Assembly (NCBI GenBank): GCA_002049455.2
Contig: KV919124.1
Span: forward strand, 1 to 64,000
Source of the DNA: Porphyra umbilicalis
Taxonomy: Eukaryota > Rhodophyta > Bangiophyceae > Bangiales > Bangiaceae
DNA: 64,000 nt
Direction: 5' to 3'
The notes beneath the pieces were generated by a model. That model worked only from the letters and a program-made list of their open reading frames with translations, searched no databases and had not been told where the DNA came from. Within the stretch, counting starts at the first letter, position 1, and the number at the start of each line of letters is the position of its first letter. Position numbers and translations under genes: made by a program. Positions 29,818 to 40,271 of the stretch are shown in pieces.

Positions 29818-31234
29818 CCCGGTCCAGACCCTAGTGGTCGGTTAGGGCGTTAGGGCAGCTGTGGCTACGTTGGAGGAGCCTGAAGTTTAAGGTGGGCCCC
29901 CCTTTGCTTCCTCCACAACCGAACCGTCTCGTGTTTTCTGGTCACCAGACAATACCACGTACAACGTTTGCTCACGCACACTGTGCCCTCTCAGTTTTTC
30001 GCAACGGATACACAGCCGCCGTCTCTAAACGTTCTCCAAAGCAACTGCACAATGCAAGAACTTCCTGTCGTGGCATCGGCTTAGATCCGACCACGTCGTC
30101 GAGTACACCAAATGGCGCCGCCGTGCCGGTGGGCTGCTACGGTGCTCCGGGATCCGACTGAGTCCGCCGTCTTTAACACGCGAAGGGACCTGGGAGATTC
30201 TAAGTGGGCGCTCAGCCGAGATCACTGTGGATGGCCTCTCGGTACAAGCTTACCCGTCAATCACACGGCGCCGGCAGCATCGGCCCGCTTGTCTGTATTG
30301 TCTCGTTCTCCAGAATTCTTGTTCTAACTACGGTCACCGCATGGGCCCTCAAAGCCATTCTGGCCGCCGTCGAAAAGCTCGTCCCGGCCCCCGTCATGTG
30401 GGGCACCAGTCGAGACAACGGCATGCCTGAGGCGGGCGACGGCATCACAACATCTTTTGAATATGTCATAGCTCTGTGACTGATGTAGTGGTAGGCGCAG
30501 TCGGCCTGGTCCCGAATTACAACGCTGTGTTGCGACTTCGAGAAGCGTCGTGCATACGCCGCCAGTGACCGCTGGGCTCTTGCTTTTGCTGTGCGCGGAG
30601 CACTTTGGCTGCCCGGTGTCTTTCGTGTAAACGAAGTCAATGTGCAAAAACCCTTCAAAACGCCCTCAAACAGCTGACAGAGAAACTGCCGAAAGCGTGT
30701 CGTCCGTCGCCAGGTCGCTTTTGAAGCTCGTCTCCTGCAAAACGCTTCACAAGAAGACGAAAGACTTGCTGGAAGAGATTCTTGGGGTGTCGACGGCAGA
30801 CGCAAATGTCTCAAGACAACGTTGGCAGCGGCACTTGTCGCCGCATATCCCAAGTCACGCCCTGCGCCACACAGAGATAGCCGCAGCTCGAGAACAGCGG
30901 TCATTGCAGCGGACCTACGGGTGCAGCAACCCGTAGCCAATGCAAACGTGCAGAAGCGGCAGTAGCCACCTGCAGCTGGGCTGGTGAACGGAGACGGGCC
31001 GGAATGTGCTGGCTACATCCGCCCGGGGCATCAGCCGCGGCTGCTCGCAGTGGGGGCAGGAAGTGTCTACTTCTAAATGGGGGACGGCGGCCGCAACTGT
31101 CTGCAGCAGAAAACGGCGATCGCCGCGAGAGGCGGCGACAGCCGCGGCTCGTCAGCGCCAGCAGGAGTCAACTGCCGTTGCGGGCTCAAAGCGTCGCCCA
31201 CAATGAGCAGGAGGCGGTCTCAGTCGGCTCGGTG
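29818..31234. other. Gene-poor region
   Basis: No supported gene. Two candidates were considered and left unassigned: a plus frame at 30640-30936 (Lys/Ser-rich, possibly helical) and a long minus frame 30257-30940. Neither has a motif. Confidence 0.4.
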
Positions 31235-31633
31235 TTGCGGATTCCCGAATTTTGTCCTTGTGGACAGAGACTGACTTGCTGACCGACTCTCTCGACCAAT
31301 CCGATGCGCCCGTGGGACTGACTTTGTGCTCCTGATTGCTTACATGTGCCCATACAGCCTGGAAATTATCATCAGCTCCTCTTTTTTTCTGCACTTCTGG
31401 CAAGGAGACAGTAGAAAATCTCCACATCTCGCGTGGGCACCTTGCTCTGGGCCAAGAAAATCGGATCAAGCGGCAACAAATGGTGAGTTTTGCTGGATGC
31501 CAAGTCCTGGCACCGAATCCGGGCTGTCTCTTGGCTTCGATTCTGACTTACTGTCGTTGGAGACCAAAAGAGTGCTGTTATTCACGGTCAGTCTCTGTCT
31601 CTGTCCCCCAGGACCAAACTCGGGGATCGGCAA
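31235..31633. mobile_element. MITE, 399-bp TTGC-family, copy 2
   Basis: The same length and orientation as 24078-24476 and highly similar throughout (for example TGCCCATACAGCCTGGAAA and CACATCTCGCGTGGGCA). Termini are TTGCGGATTCCCGAATTTTG and CTCGGGGATCGGCAA. Flanks here are TG and TT rather than TA, so the target duplication has mutated or the TA assignment is wrong. Confidence 0.83.
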
Positions 31634-32975
31634 TTGCTCTACGAGGCTGACGAGCCGACAGCCACCGTCGCCTGGACAATTTCTAGTGCTGTTGGACTGT
31701 ATGTAGCCACGGGATGCAGCCTGGTCTATTTCTGAACTCATCTCGACATCAAGAACAACACCTGTGATCATAAGCGCCGGCTCTGAACGCCCAGTCGCGC
31801 GCCAAAGCACTGGAAAGAGGGTTGTCCAAGTGCCCAGGGCCGCTTGACGGCCGTGATCCGGGAATCATAGGACGCAACTGCGAGACAGCTGCTGCAGCAC
31901 AGAGGATAGCTGCCATGGATCCTTAAGTTATTGCTGTCAATCTATGATATCTGAAGCGGCATCAGATGTTGCCCTCCTGAGCTACATAAGGGGATGACGC
32001 GCGCGCCATCTGTCCCAGCCTGCCGCCCGTGCCGTGTGCAGAAATGTCGCGGCCGACAGCGTGGCCGGAGCGTCCGCCATCACTGGCATGTACGACTGGC
32101 ACCTGGACGCTCGTAGTGACACCCCAGACTGTTGGCGTCGCCGTTTTCTGGACAAGAACACGCGTACGATACAGCCTAAGGGGTCGCTCACGTGCGAGAC
32201 AAGAACGGGTCCGGATTGACTGGATTGAAGTCCAAGCCTGCAGTTCGCTGTGGCGTACAAATATGCGTTGCCCAAGAGCAAAGTGGCCTCACATGTGAAC
32301 TTGCCAACTGTGTCAACGTCAGAAAGTAGTGCCCCTAAAACAATGGCCATCGTCGGTAGATTGCTCTGGAAACGACTGCCCAAGGGAAAGCTGTGTGTTG
32401 CCGAAGTGCGTCCTTTCCGATTTGGGAGGCCTCGTTGTCCGCACCACTGGACGCTGCGGAATTCTGACAACACGCGTCAGTAGCACACGCTTATCAGAAA
32501 GGGGCGGGATTACAAGTGCATTCGAACTGAGAGAGATGTTCAATGAAGCACAAAGCACGGCAGTGGTGCCTGAGCCATCCTCGGGAAGCCCATTTGACTG
32601 CTGCTCGCGACAGCTCTATGGCTGCTGTTGGGTTTCTGATCGAGCTCGTTGCAACCTACCACGAAGGGATTCTTGCTTGGCAAGTAGCTTTCCTTTCTAT
32701 TGTACAGGTACCGAATGTAACACGACGAGTCCACACCATGGCATGGAGACACCAAACGATCAAACAAATCGACATCAGGGACCTGTTACTCACGACCCCA
32801 CGGGGAGCTCCCTCGCATCGAGTGCTAATGCAGCGCTTCATCTCCCCGCCGCTCGTATTAGTGCACTTGTAGTGGGGACACGAGTCTGGAAATTTATCCG
32901 AAGACATGGCCCAGCGGGCATTGTCGCTTGGTGGACATTCGCCTCTGCCGACGTTTACCGTCCGTACCCAATCCT
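31634..32975. other. Gene-poor region
   Basis: No recognised gene, RNA or repeat. Confidence 0.4.
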
Positions 32976-33266
32976 AGTGTGCATTCTACTGACCGCCTCA
33001 CTTGAGCCTCTCAGGCTCATTTGAGCCTATTTTTGATGCCTCTCTGTGACCAGGTTCCGGCCTCGGCTGCTATTTCTGAGAATAGATCTGGACTCAGCGC
33101 AGTCCACTCACCTATGGGCCAACTCGGCGGCTGTGTACGATGAAAACTCGGAGGGGGTGCCCCAGACACCCCAAAAAGGCCGCGATTCCAGGCCATATGA
33201 GAGGGAGCCTCATTTGAGCCTCATCTGAGGCTCATTTGAGCCTCGGGAGCAGTAGAATGGACACTA
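32976..33266. mobile_element. MITE, GTGTCC family, copy 2 (inverted)
   Basis: 291 bp including terminal TAs, in reverse orientation to 18486-18777. Begins TAGTGTGCATTCTACTG (one mismatch) and ends CAGTAGAATGGACACTA. Few internal differences. Confidence 0.88.
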
Positions 33267-35039
33267 AGTGCATGAAAGCAGCCAAGAGCCGTTGAAGCCA
33301 GCTTTTTATATGATACAAAACCATAGAGAGCATCCACAAGTACACCCTGGGCCAGGCATAGCAAGCAGAAAACAGAACCAAGAACGCGTGACGGGTGGAG
33401 GACAGGGACACTCATGTCAGTACCTAATGAACGCAGCTTGCGGAGACGATGGTCAGCAGCCACCCGCAGCGCCAAGATGCTGTCAGAAAAACGGTCGGTC
33501 ATTCCTGCTATTCGGACGAGTGGCTTCGCCGGACCCACTGCCAGCCGACGGCTGCGCCATCACCGTCGTCGCCGTACGCGTTGTTTTCCCCTGTGCCACA
33601 CCGAACAGACAACGGTCGCTCAATCCGGTCTTTGTGGCTCTGTCGGTGCACAAGTGTTACGGAAACACTCCAAAAACACACATCAGTACGAAGTGAGAAG
33701 CAATAAAGCAGCCGAAGAGCGAAGGCGACGCGAAAGCTCAGTGGTGTTCGTGTCCGTGCCCAGAAAGTAGATGCTGCACGAGAAAGTGCCGAACCAGAGC
33801 CACACCAGTCTCCAGTGCCAGCCTAACTGCACAGTTTGGCTTACCTGCCCCGAGTTGCATCGCCCTGAATAATGGCGGGGCGCGCCGGACGCTGCGACGC
33901 GAAAGAAGATCCCTGTCGTCCTCTTTTTCCCTCGAGGCAAACCGGCGGGTTGTAATCGCAGCCTGAAAGGCACGCCTCATCGCGAGCAGCTGGGAGGCGC
34001 GCAAAAGTCGCGGTCACCGCGATCGTACGCCGCGGCGCAACGAAATGACTATAACCGCTCGAGAGCTGTTGTACAGGAGCGATGGAACAAAAGAACTATG
34101 AGAATCCGAAAGCACATACGCAAAGGTCGTCGCGAGGAGAACGAGGGCAAGCGGAAATGCAGCCGTGGCTATGTCAGAAACCAGATTGAGCAAGCGCAGA
34201 AAGCGGAACACGTTCTCTTCGGCGGCCGTACAGTTGGCCACGGGACCTGGTCGCGTATTGCCGCACGAACCCAAGAGCAACTTGCGCTACAGCTCGGATG
34301 TGGCTGGGTGGTCGAGGAAGCGCTTGAGGCCAGGGAATGATGGCGGCCGGGGAAGCGGCCGTGTTGCACAGCCATCGCTGTCAACGTTAGGCGGTCGTGG
34401 CCTGTCAGGCCGTGCAGGAGACAGCGGCCACGACGGCGACTGTGATTCAGCGACATTTGAAATGTTCCACATTGCTCTGAAACCAAATCGTCGGCAGACA
34501 TCTTCCGGAACGAGGCATCGTCGCGTGCATCGTGCAACACACGACACGATTGTGCTTCCGACAGGGCTCATCACCCACACGTGGGTCGTCAGGATCAAGA
34601 CTCGCCACCAAGGCGTGGTCTCCGAAACCCCCCCTGTGCGTTTAAAATACTGCGATTTGGGTTCCATGAGGGGGGGGGGGGGGCACTACTGCATTCCCGC
34701 TGGTTGCTGCCGTTGAGCAGGACCGGCCCCGAGCAAGGCTGCTCTGCGCCGAGAGGTCACCAGTCGACTGTGACCGCAGCCGCCACCTCACGCCCAATCC
34801 ATCACAACTTCGCGTTCTTGCTGCATTCAAATGCGGCGGGCACCCACGGCGATTCGAGCAGGGTGGCGGATGGCGAAGATCAGAATCTGTTGCGAACTCG
34901 GGCTGCCCCATTGACATAGTACGACTCAAAATCACCGTTTCACGTCCTGCCTGCTCCGTTGTGGGGAAAACCCTTTGCTCTCGGATGGCGCGACCCCCCG
35001 GTATGGGCCGGGGGAGGAGTCGCGAACACACGTAACACC
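33267..35039. other. Gene-poor region
   Basis: No supported gene. A minus frame at 34014-34280 contains a hydrophobic stretch (FPLALVLLATTFAYVL) but nothing else. A 13-G run lies at about 34670-34682. Confidence 0.35.
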
Positions 35040-36420
35040 CCCTCCAAAGGGCGAGATGTGTGACGCCGACTTGGATCGTATCCGAGGTGAGGCTCGGGGC
35101 CACACCCCAGGCCGCCATCCCTCCCAAGAAGGACGACGGGGGGGGGACACCCCATTAGGCCCCGCAGAACGGGCGGGGGCCTGACACGCAAGAAGAGATA
35201 TGCGAACCCTCGATCCGGACCCCCTGGAGGGGCCGAGAAGCTTGTGGAAGCTTGTCTGACCGAGGAAAATCCCGGGGGCGACATCAAATCTCGCTTACAG
35301 TCGATATCCCTCGAGGAATTTAGACGAACAGTAAAAAAATCTTGAGGTAAGTCCCAAACGATGTTTTGGGCTATTCCAGTACAAGCTGATCCAATTCCAG
35401 CGGCTCGATTTCTTTTCCAGTGGAAGGGGGTCCCTTGATCCGTGGGAAGGGCCAACCAGGATCCCGCGTGAGGGACCGTGGCCCGTGGGGCACCAGTCCT
35501 CCTACAACCGCATTTCTGGTAGGGTTTGTGCGCGCCGTGCTTCCTCTGAGGGTATATGAGCGTGTGTCTCTGGGTCGGCTTGCTTCCATGAAGAAATCAG
35601 CGTTGAGTTTGCGTTAGCTCCGGCGTTCTGGTGCGCTTCGCGCCCCGTGATCAAGGCGTTCGTGGTCTTTTTCCTTTTGTATCGCTCAGCATCCTGTGCT
35701 GGATTTTCCGACTGGGTCTTGCCCCGTCGACTGTGAGGGCAGAAGCCACCACATTTGGTGGATCAGCGGGGCACAGGGCCCGCCTCTTCTTGACTAGTAG
35801 GGCCTACCCTGTGCCCGGTCATACTGTGGTTTTTGTGCTGTGGCGTTGTCATAGCCTTAGTTGCGACTGAGTTCCCTTGGTTTTCTGGGTGTATTTATTT
35901 CCCTGAAGAAGGACGGAGTCCTTTCGTGCTAGCGAGGAATCAGGGGCCGGGGGCCTCGGAGGAATCTCTCTCCCGACGGGGGATCAAGCAAGCTGCACCG
36001 CGCCGGCGCGCGGCGCGCAGGGCGATGGGGGCGGAGACGGAGGCGTATTCCCGTATCCTTCCCCTCTAGGTGAGGGGGACGCATACGGAAGGGAACTCCA
36101 GTCACTGTCCCTCCGAGGTCAGGGGGGTTCGGACCGAACGGAAGTCCCGTCTATCTCCCCCCAAGGTGCGGGGGGCGTAGTCGGAAGGGTATTCCCGTCT
36201 TCTCTCCCACGAGGAGTGGAATGAAGAGCCGGAAGGGTATTCCCGCCTCCCCCTCCTCGAGCCCTCGGCGAGCGAGACTAAGCGGTTCCCCCTTTACCGT
36301 GGGGCCCATATGATGGACGGCGCCCCTGGGGCGTATGCCATGTGAGGCTCAGAGCCACACCCGAGGCTCCCGTCCCTCCCCCAAACGGGGACGAAAGGGG
36401 GACACCCCGTTTCCCCCCGT
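35040..36420. repeat. LTR-like or retroelement leader sequence
   Basis: Noncoding-looking sequence with a TATA-like GGTATATGAG (about 35551) and an ACATTTGGTGGATCAGCGG stretch (about 35751-35769), the kind of junction seen between an LTR and a tRNA primer-binding site. Two segments about 1.25 kb apart resemble each other (about 35085-35165 and 36330-36415), sharing GTGAGGCTC, GCCACACCC, TCCCTCCC and GGGGACACCCC. No reverse transcriptase or gag is adjacent. Solo LTR or truncated element is inferred. Confidence 0.4.
36045..36260. repeat. Degenerate ~60-bp tandem repeats
   Basis: Three to four imperfect units, each with GGAAGGG(T/A)A(T/C)TCC(C/A)G followed by a CTCC-rich part and a (G)AGGT(G/C) AGG or ACGAGG part. 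Confidence 0.5.
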
Positions 36421-38094
36421 TTCTTGTGGTTTCTCATCATTTCTCGGACGTTCCGACTTGGATCCGCGTCGATTTTCGGCTCTTTGCCGCCTCGGTCGTG
36501 CAAAGCAGGCCCAATCCGGGCAGAATGGCGTCAGCGACATGCACGGCGACATGAGTGCGGTGCACCTCTTGCGACACTCAAATGTTTTCAAATCCCGATC
36601 GGACCGAATCGTCCGTGGTAGGGCACTCCCTCCTCGATCCATTCTCTGAGAGCACACCCAACAACGTCTCCCCCAAGTTCTGAAACCCCAAACGGAATAT
36701 GCCACGCTTGCTCACGTGGAGGACGCTCAGCGGCTCCCCATTTTTCTCATCCAAGAGGGCCGTCCGCGGTCCTGGAGTTATCGAAAACAGGGGCTACATG
36801 GTCCAGAGATGGGTGCAAGAAGATGGGGGAAGCGTGCGTAGCAACGTCGACCCCCAAGCGGACAGAAATTGAACATATATCCAAGCAGTCACGAGGTGAG
36901 GGAGGGAGGGACGAAAAGGCTGCGATCCCGACAAGAACGCGTCGCCACTTTCCAATCATCTGTGCAGACTTTTGTTGTCTGAGTAAACATACCGAAAGTC
37001 AGGTTCACACGTCTAAAATAAAGCGCCACGAACTGACAGGAACTGGTCGCCCTGCTGGCACGACGCAGAAAAATCTCACTTCGGGAAGACACCTGGCGAA
37101 CTGATGACAGATGGCGAGCCTCACGCGACAGCGCAGAGCCGCGGCTCTCGGTCGAGGACCCTGGGAACGGGGTGCGCTGTGCGACGCGCTGTCAAGACGT
37201 GGCCACGGCAGGCACCGCGCGGTCCGACAGATGCTTCGATTCGAATGCCTCCAGAACGAGAGGCGGACGGCGCCTTTGCTGGTGGCGGCGTTGGCTTGCT
37301 CAGAACGAGCTCTGTCGCAAGCGTCGAAACGGACAGTGTCGGTGGGCCCGCGCCAGAATATCGGCGCGGTCGCGCAATCAATCACGTGATCCCTTTGCAT
37401 GCAATGAGAAATCTTTGAAAGTTTCCGATCTGATCCAAGCCATATCATTGGCTGCTGGAAATGTTCACAGATATGTTGGAAGGGAGGCCGATCCATCATC
37501 GCCAGGGGTCAGCCGGCCCGTGATCAGATTCCTCTGGTCCCTGTTGGCGCCAGGCCTGCCCCCCCCTCCAATTGGTCGAAGGGCAGCCTCACGTCAAGCG
37601 TGGCGCGGCGGGTGCCTCAGCCGGTTCCACGAGGCGGGGATCTCGTCGACACAGGGGCACGCACGAGGCCCCGTGCCAGTGTCGGTGTGGCGCGCCTCGT
37701 GGGCAGCGCCGCGTGGGGCCGTGTCGCAGAGAAGGCCGTTCGGGGAGCCTCAAACGCACCTCCCTGGGCGGTCTCGGGCACACCTCCCGCTCGGGCGGGC
37801 CCGCAGCACCCTGCGCCCCCCCATCCACGCACGCGCACGAGGGGCCGCAGCGCGGGGTGCCATCCGCGGCTCGTTGGGGCGCCCCCTGGGCCGCCATCGG
37901 CTGCACGGAGGGGCGCCCCCTGGGCTGCGGTCGCGCGCTCGTGCTCCGCGTGTGCGCGCTTCTCGTGTCGCGTGCTGTCGGCCGCCGGCGACGGCATATG
38001 AACACGCCGTCCGCCGGCGGCTCGTGTTTCCTCGCTCATTCATCCCAACGACCTCTCGGACGCATCCCCCCACCGTTGAGTTCTTCCCGCCCTT
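36421..38094. other. Region before the hairpin array
   Basis: No supported gene. 36421-37570 is mixed composition. 37570-38040 is GC-rich and open in several frames on both strands at once, which argues against any single one being coding. Confidence 0.4.
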
Positions 38095-38345
38095 GCCGCC
38101 GGCGTGGGACGCCGGCGGCTGCCCCCCCCCCCTCCCTGTTACCGTTGAGTTTTTCCCGCTCTGCCGCCGGCGTGGCACGCCGGCGGCTGCCCCCCCCCCC
38201 CTCTCTGGTACCGTTGCGTTTTTCCCGCGCTTGCCGCCGGTGTGGCACGCCGGCGGCCATTTCCCCGACCCCCCCTTCTGCCGTTGAGCTTTTCCCACCC
38301 TTGCCGCCAGCGAGGCACGCTGGCGGCGGTTCCCCGCCCTCCCCC
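38080..38345 (+). repeat. Four ~70-bp repeats, each with a strong hairpin
   Basis: Hairpins at 38095-38119, 38163-38187, 38233-38257 and 38303-38327. Each has arms GCCGCCGGCGT/ACGCCGGCGGC around a 3-nt loop, followed by C-runs and preceded by CCGTTGAG(T/C)TTTTCCC. Spacing is 68-70 bp. Copy 3 has a single C to T leaving a G.T pair. Copy 4 has G to A in the left arm matched by C to T in the right arm, restoring an A.T pair. Confidence 0.8.
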
Positions 38346-38667
38346 CCGCTTGCTTTTTTTTGCCGCCAGCCACCCGCGTGTGGCTCTTTGCCCGCGTGCG
38401 CCGCCGGTGCTGCGTGGGCGCCGGCGGTGTGCCGTGTGCGCATCGGTGCCTCGTCCCCTCCGCCCCCCCCCCTCCCTGACCCTCGGCAAATCTGTTCAAG
38501 AGCCGCCGCTCTCCCCCCTCTCCCACCATGACCCGCAAGCCCGACCCGGAGCGCGACACGGAGCGGAGGAGGGACCAGCGTCGGCGGCACCAAGAGCGTC
38601 TCGCCGTGCTCGCGCGGTGCACCTGTTCGTGCCACCTCGGGGGGTGCCCGCCGTGCTCCACATCGGC

Positions 38668-39860
38668 ACCGTCGTGCGGTGGACGGGCGCCGTCCCCACC
38701 GCGCAACAACTGGGGGCCGCCGGCTGGTCGGCACCCTCAACAAGCCGGCGGCCATTGGGACGGTGGACAAGGGCGGGCGCCATCGCCACCGCGCAACAAC
38801 TGGGCGCCGCCGGCACGTAGCCATCGACAGGAAGCCGGCGGCAACTGGGGCGGGGGACAAGGACGGGCGCCGTCGCCACCGCGCAACGACTGGGCGCCGC
38901 CGGCACGTAGCCATCCACAACAAGCCGGCGGCAACTGGGGCGGGGGACAAGGACGAGCGCCGTCGCCACCACGCAACAACTGGGCGCCGCCGGCTGGTTG
39001 GCGGGAACACCCACAACAAGCCGGCGGCAACTGGGGCGGGGGGCAAGGACGGGCGCCGTCGCCGCCGCGCCAAAGCTGGGGGCCGCCGGCTGATCTGCAC
39101 CCTAACCAAGCCGGCGGCCATTGGGACGGTGGACAAGGGCGGGCGCCATCGCCACCGCGCAACAACTGGGCGCCGCTGGCACGTAGCCATCCACAGCAAG
39201 CCGTCGGCAACTGAAGCGGGGGGCAAGGACGGGCGCCGTCGCCACCGCGCAACAACTGGGCGCCGCCGGCACGTAGCCATCCACAGCAAGCCGGCGGCAA
39301 CTGGGGCGGGGGGCAAGGACGGGCGCCGTCGCCGCCGCGCAACAACTGGGCGCCGCCGGCTGATCGCGACCCAGCGCAAGCCGGCGGCAACTGGGGCGGG
39401 GGGCAAGGACGGGCGCTGTCGCCGCAAACTACAACTGGGCACCGCCGGCTGGTCGGCACCCACTTCAAGCCGGCGGCAACTGGGGCGGGGGACAAGGTCG
39501 AGCGCCGTCGCCGCCGCGCCAAAGCTGGGCGCAGCCGGCTGATCTGCACCCTAACCAAGCCGGCGGCCATTGGGACAGTGGACAAGGGCGGGCGCCATCG
39601 CCACCGCGCAAAAACTGGGCGCCGCCGGCACGTATCCATCCACAGCAAGCCGGCGGCCACTGGGGCGGGGGGCAAGGACGGGCGCCGTCGCCGCAGCACA
39701 TCAACTGGGCGCCGCCGGCTGTTCGGCACCCACACCAAGCCGGCGGGAACTCGAGGCCCCCGCCTGGTGGTCGATCGCCACAAGGCGGCGGGCAAGGACG
39801 GGCGTCGTTGCCGCCGCGCAGCGACTGGGTGCCGCCGGCTGGTTTCATCCCTTCTCAAGC
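38668..39860. repeat. 90-bp minisatellite, about 13 units
   Basis: The anchor ACTGGG(C/G)GCCGCCGGC occurs at 38711, 38801, 38891, 38981, 39077, 39167, 39257, 39347, 39436, 39526, 39616, 39706 and 39826. Spacing is nearly always 90 (one 96, one 89, one 120). Every typical unit contains an inverted 9-mer pair GCCGCCGGC ... GCCGGCGGC. Period is a multiple of three, and frames are open on both strands. Confidence 0.9.
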
Positions 39861-40271
39861 CGGCGGCGGCGACGGACGGCACCCGAAAGGCGGGGAACCG
39901 CCGCCTTGTGGCGTGAACGGCGGCGGGCCGCCAGACCAAGGTCGCCCCCCGCCGCAAGTCGTCAGCGCGCCGCCGGCTCGCGGCTGTCTGCCGCTCGCCG
40001 GCGGCAGGTTCGCGCCGCCGCCCGACGTTGTGCCGCCTCAAGGTGGCGGCCAATCGCGTGGGGTCAAGGGACGGGGGGCGTCGCCGCCGCCGGCTAGTTT
40101 TGTGTTGCCAAAAGCCGGCGGCAACTCTACACCTTCGGGGGCCAGCCGCCGTGATGCCGGTGGCTCGCGGGCGCCGCCGCCGGCCAACGTGCTGCCTGAA
40201 AGCGGCGGGGAGTCGGCACCGCCGGCTGCAGTTCAACCACAAGCCGGCGGCGCACAGCCCTCACCCGCCGA

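Noticed and set aside
38036-40242. Very long minus-strand frames (475 and 501 codons) over the 90-bp repeats
   Set aside because: They are mirror images of the repeat on the other strand; no domain, and the plus strand carries the ATG, charged head and continuation into the Myb-like gene.
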